In this document: in pieces, positions 1-7,612 of the stretch
Layout: the number at the start of each line of letters is the position of its first letter
How positions within the stretch are numbered: position 1 is the first letter of the stretch
Source: Nocardia sp. CC227C
GTDB taxonomy: Bacteria > Actinomycetota > Actinomycetes > Mycobacteriales > Mycobacteriaceae
Length of the DNA: 64,000 nucleotides
Direction of reading: 5' to 3'
Assembly (NCBI RefSeq): GCF_030767025.1
Contig: NZ_JASITE010000021.1
Coordinates: 41,804 to 105,803 of the forward strand
Position numbers and translations under genes: made by a program
The notes under the pieces: generated by a model
What the model was told of the DNA's origin: nothing
What the model saw: only the letters and a program-made list of their open reading frames with translations
The model's database searches: none

Positions 1-537
1 GCGGTCGAGATCGGGTTCACCCGGGACATGCTGGCCCACCATGAACAGGCGCTGCTCATGGTGCAGCGGCTCGATCCCGCCGCCGATCCCGCGATTCGGA
101 AACTGGCACAGCAGATCTCCGACACCCAGCGGGTGGAGATCGGCACCATGCTGGGCTGGCTGCGGCTCGCCGGCGTCTCCCCCACCACACGCGAGCCGAT
201 GGCCTGGATGCGTGCGAGCGAAGCCGCTGCCGCACACGGACACTCGGCTCCGACCAGCACCACCGCCGCGAATTCCGGCCAGCGCATGCCCGGTATGGCG
301 AGCTACGCCGAACTCGACGCCTTGGCATCCGCCCGCGGAGCCGACGCCGAAACGCTGTTCCTGCAACTCATGCTGCGCCACCATCTGGGCGGCGTCACCA
401 TGGCGAAGGCCGCCGACGAACTGCTCACCTCGGGGCCGGTGAAGGAGGCGGCGCGCGCGATGATGACGGCGCAGAACCAGGAGGCGGGCATCATGACCAT
501 CGTGCTGGCCCAGCGCGGCGCACAACCGCTGCCCTGA
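1..537 (+). CDS. DUF305 family protein, 5' end cut by window
   Basis: The frame is open from the first base, so the true start and any signal peptide lie outside the window; 178 residues are visible. A His pair in HHEQALLMV near the visible start and a second pair in LRHHLGG about 100 residues later are the repeated helix motif of DUF305. This is a small, usually exported, ferritin-like helical family sometimes linked to copper or metal handling. Spacing and length fit the C-terminal bulk of the family. The function is inferred from family resemblance only. The next gene starts about 80 bases downstream on the same strand. Confidence 0.8.
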   Translation, partial: AVEIGFTRDMLAHHEQALLMVQRLDPAADPAIRKLAQQISDTQRVEIGTMLGWLRLAGVSPTTREPMAWMRASEAAAAHGHSAPTSTTAANSGQRMPGMASYAELDALASARGADAETLFLQLMLRHHLGGVTMAKAADELLTSGPVKEAARAMMTAQNQEAGIMTIVLAQRGAQPLP

Positions 538-615
538 CGCGGCGCGCCACCTGCCCGTCGGTATCGTCGATAGCGTTCGACGGCCCGCCGGGGCCGGGAG
601 AGGTTGATCGAGAGC

Positions 616-1338
616 ATGGCCCAGCCGGAGACCCTCACCATTCCGGAACACATCCACGGCTACCCGCGGGTGGCGTTCGGCGGCTATGTCGCGGGTATGC
701 TCGCCCGGCACTGCGGGGCCGAGACGGTCCGGGTCGACTTCCGCCGCGCGGTACCGGTCGGCGCACCCGTCACCATCAGCACCGACTGCGCGCACACCAG
801 CCTGACCGGTGCCGACGGCCAGCTGCTGGCCGAGGCCGCGCCCGCCGCGCTCACCTGCGCGCCGCCGCCCGCGCCCTCCTGGTCGGAGGCCAAGCGCGCC
901 ACCGAAGCGGCGCTCTCCTCCCCCGATCGCCAGGTCACCGACTGCTACGGCTGCGGCGTGCTGTGCGAGCCCGGCCGCGGTCTGCGCCTGTTCCCGTGGG
1001 CCACCCCCGACCGCCGGGTCATGGCCGCCGCCTGGACCCCCGATCCGGGTCTGGCCGACGAACACGGGGAACTCCCGCCCGAGGTCGTCTGGTCCACCCT
1101 GGACTGCCCCGGCGGCATCGCGGCCTGGGTGTTCCAGGGCATGGGCCGGCGGGCGGTCACCGCCGCCCTGACCGCCACCACGTCGCAACCCGTACTCGCC
1201 GGTGCGGAGTACATCGCCTATGCCTGGGCGCTGCACCGGGACGGCCGCAAACACACCGTCGGCGTGGCGCTCTCGACGCCGGACGGGCAGCCGTGCGCGG
1301 TCGCCGAGGCGCTCTGGATCGCCCCGCGCACCGCCTGA
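616..1338 (+). CDS. PaaI-like hotdog-fold protein (putative acyl-CoA thioesterase)
   Basis: A 240-residue protein. Residues around 20-30 read GGYVAGMLA, a hotdog-helix-like segment. The central DCYGCG followed by GRGLRLF resembles the C-x-G-C-G...GLRL signature of PaaI-like thioesterases. Two hotdog halves would fit the length. The ATG at 616 is preferred over the TTG at 604, because the purine run ending at base 603 abuts the TTG but sits about 12 bases before the ATG. A role in hydrolysing an acyl-CoA or acyl-ACP is inferred from the fold; the substrate is unknown. It is followed directly by a regulator remnant in the same orientation. Confidence 0.6.
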   Translation: MAQPETLTIPEHIHGYPRVAFGGYVAGMLARHCGAETVRVDFRRAVPVGAPVTISTDCAHTSLTGADGQLLAEAAPAALTCAPPPAPSWSEAKRATEAALSSPDRQVTDCYGCGVLCEPGRGLRLFPWATPDRRVMAAAWTPDPGLADEHGELPPEVVWSTLDCPGGIAAWVFQGMGRRAVTAALTATTSQPVLAGAEYIAYAWALHRDGRKHTVGVALSTPDGQPCAVAEALWIAPRTA

Positions 1339-1350
1339 TCACTCCGGCCA

Positions 1351-1772
1351 GTCCGAGCCCTCGATCACCGTGACGAAGTTCGTCAACGCCCGGGCGGGCA
1401 ATCCCAGTTCTCGGTGGCCGCGCGGCTGCCGCGCCGCGCCACGACCCGCTGCGCGCCCTGCTCGACGACATCCTCGCCGATCCCGCCGCCGACCATTCCC
1501 TGCCCGCCATGGCCGCCCGCGCCGCCCTCAGCATCCGCCACCTCACCCGGCTGTTCCGCGAACACCTCGACACCACCCCCGCCGCCTTCGTGGAGTCGGT
1601 GCGCCTGGAGGCGGCGCAGAGTCTGCTGGAATCGGGTGAATCCGTGGCCCGCACCGCCCACCGCTGCGGCCTGGGCAGCGAGGAATCGCTGCGCCGCGCG
1701 TTCCTGCGCCGGCTGGGCGTCACCCCGTCGGCCTACCGCGCCCGCTTCCGCACGGCCCTGCACCGCGCCTAA
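1351..1772 (+). pseudogene. Remnant of a GlxA/AraC-type transcriptional regulator
   Basis: The 3' part encodes a complete AraC double helix-turn-helix region (SIRHLTRLFREH ... VARTAHRCGLGSEESLRRAF ... GVTPSAYR). Just upstream, another frame encodes RPGGQSQF, the linker normally found just before this domain in GlxA-like (DJ-1/PfpI + AraC) regulators. To continue from the linker into HDPLRALLDDIL the reading frame must change at about 1430-1440. The roughly 200-residue DJ-1-like sensor domain is absent, since the preceding intact gene stops at 1338. A frameshift plus loss of the N-terminus make this a decayed gene. A start at 1509 could still give an 87-residue DNA-binding fragment. Its 3' end overlaps the convergent DM13 gene by 4 bases. 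Confidence 0.7.
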
Positions 1773-2305
1773 GCGCCGCGCAGCTCCGCCGCGCCGAAGG
1801 ACACATCGAACCGGTCGCACCAGATCGACACGCTGCGCAGCGTGGACAGGTCGGCGTCGGCGGGAATCTCGTAGTTCTGACTGCCCTTGTTGCCCTTGAG
1901 CTTTCCGAGACTGACGAAGGCGCCGTCGTCGAAGACGCCCCACCCGTCGCGGCCGGGCAGCACCGGGGCGTCGCTGAGCCAGACGAACAGGGCCGGTCCG
2001 TCCGAGGTGTCGAGGTCCTCCAACCGCAGTACGCGCTGACCGCCACCGACGTCGAGCACCCGCAGCGTCCCGGTGGTGGCGTGCTCGTGGGAGATGAACT
2101 CACCGGTGTAGAGCGTGCGCGGCGCGGCGGGTGTCGCCCCCGGGGTGACCGGAGCGTCCACCGTGGGCGCGGCCTCCACGACCGTCGTGTTGGTGAACAG
2201 CCGCCAGGGCTGGAACAGCGCCAGCCCGATACCGAGCGCGATCACCAAGACCGCCGCCACCGCCCAGGTGATCGGCGATCGGCCGATTCTGCGTACCGAC
2301 ACCAT
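1769..2305 (-). CDS. Membrane-anchored DM13-domain protein
   Basis: A 178-residue protein starting MVSVRRIGR, with one membrane segment (about residues 12-32) and then an extracytoplasmic region. The C-terminal 100 residues carry the DM13 pattern: TGEFISHEHATTGTLRVL, GGQRVLRLEDLDTSDGPALFVWLS and SLGKLKGNKGSQNYEIP. DM13 domains resemble DOMON/electron-transfer modules, and in actinobacteria they are typically single-pass exported proteins of unknown partner. The start is chosen because GGAGG lies 7 bases upstream of the ATG at 2305; a longer open frame upstream lacks such a site. A redox role is family inference only. Confidence 0.8.
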   Translation of the reverse strand: MVSVRRIGRSPITWAVAAVLVIALGIGLALFQPWRLFTNTTVVEAAPTVDAPVTPGATPAAPRTLYTGEFISHEHATTGTLRVLDVGGGQRVLRLEDLDTSDGPALFVWLSDAPVLPGRDGWGVFDDGAFVSLGKLKGNKGSQNYEIPADADLSTLRSVSIWCDRFDVSFGAAELRGA

Positions 2306-2445
2306 GTCACAACCTCCGTTTTCCCCGTTCGCGCATTCGCTGCCTCGATTCAACCGCGTCGGCACGGCCGCAGCGTCACCCCGAAGCAGTTCGTCACACC
2401 TTCGTCATACCTCGGTGCGGGCCGCGCCCGTCCCGATAGAAACGC

Positions 2446-2997
2446 TTACGTAGCTACGCTAAAGTATCTACGTCTCGAAGACGTTCCCCCCGAAAGGATT
2501 CCGGCCATGGCCGGATCGAGGAAATGCCAGAAGTATTCCGGATCCTGCGTCACCGGACTCAGCGAAAGCCCGACGAATTTCATTTCCGGGTCGAGTTCCC
2601 GCAGTCGTTCCACCACCGCGTCGTAGAGGCGGGTGTACATCTGCGGTGACAACCGGTGACCGATGTCGGGTTCGCAGAGCACCTCCCAGTAGGCGAAGCG
2701 GTGCCGCCGCCCGGAGTCGTGGTGTACCCCGAACTGGTCGGTGAACCCGCCGGCCAGATACCAGCGGCCGATGCGCTCGAAGTGCTGGGCGACCTCGGTG
2801 AGGGTGGGATCGCGAAATTCGTTGACCTGCTCGTAATCCCAATGTATCGCCGCCGGATCATCGTGGAGCGCGACGGGTTGCGTGGTGTGGAACATCCAGG
2901 TGGGGATGGTGGCGAAATTCGCCACCACGGGCCTTCCCGCAGTGGCCACCAGGCAGTCGTCCATGAACGAGATCGGTTCCTTCGCGCCGGATGTCAT
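2446..2997 (-). pseudogene. N-terminal half of a GH39-like glycoside hydrolase, inverted and truncated
   Basis: From about base 2960 leftward this strand encodes a (beta/alpha)8 hydrolase fragment: SFMDDCLVAT, VVANFATIPTWMF, YEQVNEFRDPTLTEVAQ, GGFTDQFGV, YWEVLCEPDIGH, MYTRLYDAVVERLRELDPEMKFVG and YFWHFLDP. WEVLCEP is where clan-A enzymes carry the acid/base motif NE(P); the Asn is a Cys here. The first residues (before SFMDD) and the last 20 do not look native. The latter run into a local AT-richer segment and a 14-base palindrome at about 2499-2512. The catalytic-nucleophile half of the same kind of protein lies immediately to the right on the other strand. Read as a disrupted gene; family assignment is from memory of GH39-like sequences. 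Confidence 0.6.
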
Positions 2998-3142
2998 GAA
3001 TCCCGAACCCGATATCCCGCACGACTACTGGACACTCGGCGGCGCAGTGATCGCCTACCTGTGGTCGCGGCTGACCGAACTCGGCATCGATATCGTCGGC
3101 GTGGCCGAATTCATCGACTATCCGGGCATGATCGCGGGAACC
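2963..3142 (+). pseudogene. C-terminal fragment of a GH39-like glycoside hydrolase, opposite orientation
   Basis: About 60 residues beginning NEIGSFAPDVMNPEPD and continuing YWTLGGAVIAYLWSRL, ELGIDIVGVAEFIDYPG. NEIG fits the catalytic nucleophile strand of a clan-A glycosidase, and the following helix and strand match the end of the same family as the minus-strand fragment to the left. There is no upstream domain on this strand, and the homology stops abruptly at about 3142, where a TetR fragment begins. The two halves meet at about 2960-2966 in opposite orientation. That is the arrangement expected after an inversion with loss of the connecting segment. Confidence 0.55.
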
Positions 3143-3383
3143 TGTCTTCGAACCGGCGGGCGGCCGCTTCACCAGCACGGTCCTGCATCATTACGCGGCG
3201 CTCGGGCGCATCGATCCGCGGCGGCTGACACCCGTGGTCATCGACATCGGCGAGGCACTGGTGCTCGAGATCGCCTTCGATTCCGGCACCCGCCCCGACG
3301 AGCGGACCCTCACCGATATCGTCGACCAGGCCATCCTGCCCGCCGTGGGCGTCACCGCGCCCAGCGCTCCGGAGGGGACTTGA
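3141..3383 (+). pseudogene. TetR-family regulator, C-terminal fragment only
   Basis: In the frame ending with TGA at 3381-3383, about 75 residues read FEPAGGRFTSTVLHHYAALG, then VVIDIGEALVLEIAF, GTRPDERTLTDIVDQAILP. This looks like the ligand-binding C-terminus of a TetR repressor. There is no helix-turn-helix: the frame joins the glycosidase fragment at about 3142. It ends right at the promoter of the MerR gene. A remnant is the simplest reading; a free-standing peptide is unlikely because no start or ribosome binding site is visible. Confidence 0.5.
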
Positions 3384-3410
3384 CTTCAGGTGGGCCTGAA
3401 GTCGCATGCT
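3380..3410 (+). promoter_or_regulatory. MerR-type promoter with perfect 9-bp inverted repeat
   Basis: GACTTCAGG at 3382-3390 and CCTGAAGTC at 3395-3403 are exact inverted copies separated by TGGG. The dyad lies between a TTGACT -35 element (3380-3385) and a possible -10 (CATGCT, 3405-3410) about 19 bases away. A long spacer spanned by a dyad is the classic MerR-activated promoter. The deduced transcript would begin about at the GTG codon at 3418, so the mRNA would be leaderless. Confidence 0.65.
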
Positions 3411-3417
3411 GTTCGGT

Positions 3418-3876
3418 GTGACCGCCTCCTCGACCATCGGTGATCTGGCCGCGCGCTTCGGCTTGGCCACCCATGTGCTGCGGCATTGGGAGGATCTGGG
3501 ACTGCTTGCGCCGGAGCGGGATTCGGCTGGTCGACGGCGGTATCGGGAGGTCGACGCCGAGACGGTCACCATGATTCTGCTGGGCAAGGAGATCGGGTTG
3601 TCGCTCGCCGACATCCGGGCGCTGTTCACCGAGGCGCCGGATCGGGAGTCGCGGCGGGCGCTGTTGCGCGCGCATCGTGATCGGCTGGCCGAGCGGTTGG
3701 CGCGCACGCGCGCCGCGCTGGATTCGCTCGATCACGCCCTCGAATGCGGTACCGAGGACTTCCGCACCTGCCCGAAATTCCGCGCGCAGGTGGCGGCGGC
3801 CCTCACCCTCACGTCCGGGTCGCCGGATCGGTCGCGGCATCGCAATGCACACGCGGAGAGTGGATTACGGCGGTGA
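3418..3876 (+). CDS. MerR-family transcriptional regulator
   Basis: A 152-residue protein. Residues 5-70 form the MerR winged helix-turn-helix (TIGDLAARFGLATHVLRHWE, DLGLLAPERD, GRRRYREVD), followed by a long dimerisation helix. Near the C-terminus, CGTEDFRTCP has two Cys seven residues apart. The spacing resembles CueR/ZntR metal loops, but the composition is that of a common actinobacterial subgroup, so metal sensing is only a possibility. The GTG at 3418 is preferred over an ATG at 3406, which would overlap the -10 element. The only downstream gene is a TspO remnant, so the regulator may have lost its original target and now act on itself or elsewhere. Confidence 0.85.
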   Translation: MTASSTIGDLAARFGLATHVLRHWEDLGLLAPERDSAGRRRYREVDAETVTMILLGKEIGLSLADIRALFTEAPDRESRRALLRAHRDRLAERLARTRAALDSLDHALECGTEDFRTCPKFRAQVAAALTLTSGSPDRSRHRNAHAESGLRR

Positions 3877-3887
3877 GAACCAGGTAG

Positions 3888-4049
3888 GTGGCCTTCGCGG
3901 AGATTCTCGTGCTGCTGGCCGCCCTCGTCGCCACCATCGCGCTGTTCGCGCGCCGCCGTCGCTGGGCCGCCGGATTGCTCGTACCCTGTCTGCTGTGGAC
4001 CGTCTTCGCGGCGGCGCTGGATCTCGCCGTCCGGCAGCTGAACACCTGA
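3888..4049 (+). pseudogene. TspO/MBR family, C-terminal remnant (last two membrane helices)
   Basis: 53 codons, mostly hydrophobic: ILVLLAALVATIALFARRRR, then AAGLLVPCLLWTVFAAALDL and RQLN. This is the signature of helices 4-5 of TspO/MBR proteins, which normally have five helices and about 160 residues. A stop codon in frame (TAG at 3885-3887) lies immediately upstream and no first three helices are present. It starts 11 bases after the MerR gene. A MerR-TspO pair could have been the ancestral unit. Confidence 0.65.
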
Positions 4050-4112
4050 CGGCGCACACCTGAGCGGGACAACCGAGCGTACGGGGTACGACCGACCGGA
4101 AGAGGTGAGCGC

Positions 4113-5567
4113 GTGCGTTGTGTGATCTTCGGGGCGACCGGCTACATCGGCGGCCGACTGGTGCCGGAACTGCTGCGCCGCGGCCATACCGTGCGGGTGC
4201 TGGTCCGCAGTCCGGAGAAGCTCGCCGAGGTGCCCTGGCGCGACCGGGTGGAGGTGCGCACCGGCGACGTCACCGATCCCGAGGCGGTGGACAGCGCGCT
4301 CGCGGATCAGGACGTCCTCTACTACCTCATCCACTCGCTGAACCGCACCGACTTCGAGGAGGTGGACCGGCGCGCCGCCGAACTCGCCGCCGCCGGTGCC
4401 GGGCGCGCCGGGCTGCGGCGCATCGTCTATCTCGGCGGCATCACCCCCGACGGCCAGCGGCTGTCGCGGCATCTGCGCTCCCGCGCCGAGGTGGGGGATA
4501 TCCTGCTGGCCGGGCCGACGCCCACCCTGGTGCTGCGCGCCGGGGTGATCATCGGATCGGGTTCGGCCAGCTTCGAGATGCTGCGGTATCTGACCGAGCG
4601 GCTGCCGGTCATGGTCACCCCGCGCTGGGCGCGCAATCGCATCCAGCCGATCGCGGTCCGCGACGTCCTGCACTATCTGGTGGCGGCCGCCGAGCTGCCG
4701 GACACGGTGTCGGGCGCTTTCGATATCGGCGGGCCCGATGTGCTGACCTACGTGGACATGATGCACGGCTACGCCGCCGTCGCCGGACTCGCCCGCCGGG
4801 TGATCGTGCCGGTGCCGGTGCTGACCCCCTGGCTGTCGGCGCAGTGGGTGAACCTGGTGACCCCGGTCCCCCGCTCCATCGCCGTGCCGCTGATGGAATC
4901 GCTGATCAACGACGTGGTGTGCCGCGACGCCGCCGTCGACGACCACATTCCCCCGCCGCCGGAGGGGCCGACCGGCTATCGCCGCGCGGTCGAGCTGGCG
5001 CTGGCCCGCATCAAGGATCTCGACGTGCCCACCCGCTGGTCGGACGCGGGTGCGCCCTCCGATCCGCTGCCCACCGATCCGGACTGGTCCGGCGGCACCG
5101 TCTACACGGATGTGCGCGAACTGGCCACCACCGCCGACCCCGACCGGCTCTGGGCGGTGATCGAGGCGATCGGCGGGGAGAACGGGTGGTACTCGTTTCC
5201 CCTGGCGTGGTCGCTGCGCGGCTGGATCGACCGGCTCGCCGGCGGCGTGGGGCTGCGGCGCGGCCGCCGCGACCCACACCGCCTGCGCCCCGGCGAGGCC
5301 CTGGACTGGTGGCGCGTCGAGCACATCGAGCGGCCGCACCTGCTGCGCCTGCGCGCCGAGATGCGGGTGCCCGGACGCGCCTGGCTGGAACTGTCCGTCG
5401 AACCCGGGGCCGGGGGCGGCGCCGTGTACCGGCAACGCGCCGTCTTCGAACCGCACGGGTTCGCCGGACAGCTGTACTGGAAGTCCATCGCACCGTTCCA
5501 CGCCGTGATCTTCGGCGGCATGGCCCGCAATATCACCGGGACCGCCGAACGCGCACCGGTGGCCTGA
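4113..5567 (+). CDS. SDR-type NAD(P)-binding protein with C-terminal DUF2867
   Basis: A 484-residue protein. The N-terminal 280 residues are an atypical extended SDR: FGATGYIGGRLVPELL is the Rossmann GxxGxxG loop, followed by VLVRSPEKL and a VLYYLIHSL strand. After about residue 320 a second domain (WYSFPLAWSLRGWIDRLAGG, GLRRGRRDP, LDWWRVEH, WKSIAPFHAVIFGGM) matches DUF2867, a START/SRPBCC-like module commonly fused to this SDR. Such fusions are thought to bind a small or lipid ligand and NAD(P); no substrate can be named. Convergent with the acyl-CoA dehydrogenase gene across a short 14-bp tandem repeat. Confidence 0.85.
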   Translation: MRCVIFGATGYIGGRLVPELLRRGHTVRVLVRSPEKLAEVPWRDRVEVRTGDVTDPEAVDSALADQDVLYYLIHSLNRTDFEEVDRRAAELAAAGAGRAGLRRIVYLGGITPDGQRLSRHLRSRAEVGDILLAGPTPTLVLRAGVIIGSGSASFEMLRYLTERLPVMVTPRWARNRIQPIAVRDVLHYLVAAAELPDTVSGAFDIGGPDVLTYVDMMHGYAAVAGLARRVIVPVPVLTPWLSAQWVNLVTPVPRSIAVPLMESLINDVVCRDAAVDDHIPPPPEGPTGYRRAVELALARIKDLDVPTRWSDAGAPSDPLPTDPDWSGGTVYTDVRELATTADPDRLWAVIEAIGGENGWYSFPLAWSLRGWIDRLAGGVGLRRGRRDPHRLRPGEALDWWRVEHIERPHLLRLRAEMRVPGRAWLELSVEPGAGGGAVYRQRAVFEPHGFAGQLYWKSIAPFHAVIFGGMARNITGTAERAPVA

Positions 5568-5625
5568 CCGGCCCCGCCGACGAGAACCCCTATCGGCCAG
5601 CGGTTCCACTGGCCAAGGAGATGTC

Positions 5626-5681
5626 GACGAGATCCGGTCGACGGGATTCGGTCAGCGAGATCCGATCAGCGGAATCCGGTC
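5626..5681. repeat. Four head-to-tail copies of a 14-bp degenerate repeat
   Basis: Copies at 5626-5639, 5640-5653, 5654-5667 and 5668-5681 follow RRCGRRATYCGRTC without any gap or indel. It fills the space between two convergent genes and its last bases include the stop codon region of the acyl-CoA dehydrogenase gene (5680). No dyad or U-tract makes it a conventional terminator. Confidence 0.7.
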
Positions 5682-6969
5682 ACAGGTTTCCGACCGTGTG
5701 CTCGAGCCGCTGGGCGACCAGCTCCCGCGCTTTCTCACGCAGCGCCGGACGGTAGCCGCTCGGGTACACCGGATCGCCGGGCTCGTAGGTCTTCAGGATC
5801 TCCTTGGCCAGGGTGATCTTGTGCACCTCGGTGGGACCGTCCGCGATCGCCATGACCTGGGCGTAGTTCATCATGTCCACGAACGGCAGATCGGTGCTGA
5901 CGCCGATGGCCCCGTGCAGGTGCATGGCGCGCTGGGCGATGTCGTGCATGACCTTCGGCATGGCCACCTTGATGGCGGCGATATCGTGGCGAACCTTGCG
6001 GTAGTCCTGTTCGGAGTCGATCCGCCAGGCGGTGCGCAGCACCAGCAGCCGGAACTGCTCCATCTCGATCCACGCTTCGGCGATCTTCTCCTGCGTCATC
6101 TGCATGCCGCCGAGCACGCCCTTGCGCATGGGCCGGGAGACGGCGCGCTCGCACATCATGTCGAAGGCCTTGCGCACCATGGCGACCGTGCGCATGGCGT
6201 GGTGCACGCGACCGCCGCCCAAGCGGGTCTGGGCCACGATGAAGCCGAGACCCTCCTCGCCGAGCAGTGCGTCGGCGGGCACGCGCACATCGGTGAAGCG
6301 CAGGTGTCCCTCGTTCTCGCTGAAGCCGGGGACGGTGAAGTTCTTCACGATCTCCAGACCGGGGGCGTCGGCGGGGACGATGAACATGGACAGCCGCCGG
6401 TGCGGTTCGGCGTCCGGATCGGTGACCGCCATGACGATGTGGAAGGTGGCGAATTCGGCGGCGGAGTTGAACCACTTCTCGCCGTTGATGACCCAGTCGT
6501 CGCCGTCGCGCACCGCACGGGTCTTGAAGGCCGTGGGATCGGAGCCGCCGGTGGGCTCGGTCATCACATAGCAGGAGCCGATCTCACCGTCGAGCAGCGG
6601 TCGCAGGTACCGGGCCTGCTGCTCGGGCGTGCCGAAGTGGGCGAGGATCTCGGCATTGCCGGAATCCGGTGCCTGACAGCCGAATACCAGCGGAGCCCAC
6701 TTGGAGGTGCCGATGACCTCGTTGAGCAGGGCCAGTTTGAGCTGGCCGTAGCCGGGGCCGCCGAGTTCGGGGCCGAGGTGGCAGGCCCACAGGCCCTGCT
6801 CCTTCACCTTCTCCTGCAACGGTTTCATCAGCGCCCGGATCTCGGGGTTGGCGCGGTCGTAGGGTTCCGGGTAGAGCAGGTCGAGCGGCTCGACCTCGTT
6901 CCGCACGAAATCGGCCACCCAGTCCAGCTTCCGCTGGTACTCCGGGTCGGTCTCGAAATCCCAAGCCAT
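5680..6969 (-). CDS. Acyl-CoA dehydrogenase
   Basis: 429 residues starting MAWDFETDPEY. Domain order is that of the family: an N-terminal helical part, a middle beta-domain with YVMTEPTGGSDP and INGEKWFNSAA (flavin and acyl-CoA contacts), and a C-terminal helical part with MHLHGAIGVSTD and IADGPTEVHKITLAKEIL. It oxidises an acyl-CoA to the enoyl-CoA with FAD; chain specificity cannot be read. ATG at 6969 is chosen because AAAGG lies just upstream; an upstream in-frame ATG has no site. The gene follows a TetR regulator and an SDR on the same strand with 10-base spacing, so the three probably form one operon, plausibly a catabolic one. Confidence 0.93.
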   Translation of the reverse strand: MAWDFETDPEYQRKLDWVADFVRNEVEPLDLLYPEPYDRANPEIRALMKPLQEKVKEQGLWACHLGPELGGPGYGQLKLALLNEVIGTSKWAPLVFGCQAPDSGNAEILAHFGTPEQQARYLRPLLDGEIGSCYVMTEPTGGSDPTAFKTRAVRDGDDWVINGEKWFNSAAEFATFHIVMAVTDPDAEPHRRLSMFIVPADAPGLEIVKNFTVPGFSENEGHLRFTDVRVPADALLGEEGLGFIVAQTRLGGGRVHHAMRTVAMVRKAFDMMCERAVSRPMRKGVLGGMQMTQEKIAEAWIEMEQFRLLVLRTAWRIDSEQDYRKVRHDIAAIKVAMPKVMHDIAQRAMHLHGAIGVSTDLPFVDMMNYAQVMAIADGPTEVHKITLAKEILKTYEPGDPVYPSGYRPALREKARELVAQRLEHTVGNL

Positions 6970-6979
6970 GGTCAGCCTT

Positions 6980-7612
6980 TCACTTGTTCGCGGCCGGTGC
7001 CGCGACACCGTCGAGGATGGTGGTGATGAGAATGTCGGCGATCTCGTCGGGGGTGCGCGCGCCGTCGGGGCGATACCAGCGGCTGACCATGTTCAGCATG
7101 GCCACCACGCTGTTGGTGACGACGTGATCGTTGGTGCCCAGCGCTCCGGCGCGGTGGCCCTCGTCGAAGACGCGCTGCCAGCAGCCCTGAATGGCCTCGC
7201 GCAGCCGCTGGAGGTCGGCCTCGCGTTCGGCGGTGAGCGCCCCGGCGTCGCGCAGGGCGATGGTCACCTCGTGCTGGTGCTCGATGATCAGGCGCACGTG
7301 GTCGCGAATCAGGGTGCGCAGCTTGTCGACCGGCGCGGCGTCACGCTCGGCGACGGCCGCGGCGGCGTCCAGCATGAGCTGGGTGTAGGTGCGCCGGATC
7401 TGGAAGAGCAGTTCCTCCTTGGAGCCGATGTGGTAGTACAGCGCGCCGCGCTGGATCCCGGCCCGGTCGCCGATCTCGCCGACCCCGGTGGCATGGAATC
7501 CCTTCTCCGCGAACAGCTCCACGGCCGCGCGCATGATCCGCTCCCGGGTCTCCCCCGGGCTCGCCTCCGAGGCGGGGGGTCGTCCGCGCCGCCGCGCCGG
7601 CGCCGCGGTCAT
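6980..7612 (-). CDS. TetR-family transcriptional regulator
   Basis: A 210-residue protein. It has an N-terminal helix-turn-helix (RERIMRAAVELFAEKGFHAT, VGEIGDRAGIQRGALYYH) and a longer helical ligand-binding region (EVTIALRDAGALTAEREADL). It resembles the KstR2/FadR-like group that senses acyl-CoA esters, which fits its position between an SDR and an acyl-CoA dehydrogenase. The ATG overlaps the stop of the SDR gene (ATGA), so translation is coupled. It probably autoregulates the operon through the palindrome at 8401-8415. Confidence 0.92.
   Translation of the reverse strand: MTAAPARRRGRPPASEASPGETRERIMRAAVELFAEKGFHATGVGEIGDRAGIQRGALYYHIGSKEELLFQIRRTYTQLMLDAAAAVAERDAAPVDKLRTLIRDHVRLIIEHQHEVTIALRDAGALTAEREADLQRLREAIQGCWQRVFDEGHRAGALGTNDHVVTNSVVAMLNMVSRWYRPDGARTPDEIADILITTILDGVAAPAANK

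Noticed and set aside
1509..1772. Intact small AraC regulator
   Set aside because: An 87-residue protein from the ATG would be only the DNA-binding domain; the linker in another frame just upstream shows it is the end of a larger broken gene.
2963..3421. Single 179-residue protein on the plus strand
   Set aside because: The first 60 residues match a glycosidase end; the rest is an out-of-frame run over the TetR remnant. Not one gene.
3732..5609. 625-codon open frame on the minus strand opposite the SDR/DUF2867 gene
   Set aside because: Composition is His/Gln/Gly/Arg-rich without domains; the plus strand encodes a complete two-domain protein. It is a GC-bias shadow.
5626..5681. CRISPR-like array
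   Set aside because: The 14-base units are contiguous; there are no spacers and the copies are degenerate. Not a CRISPR.
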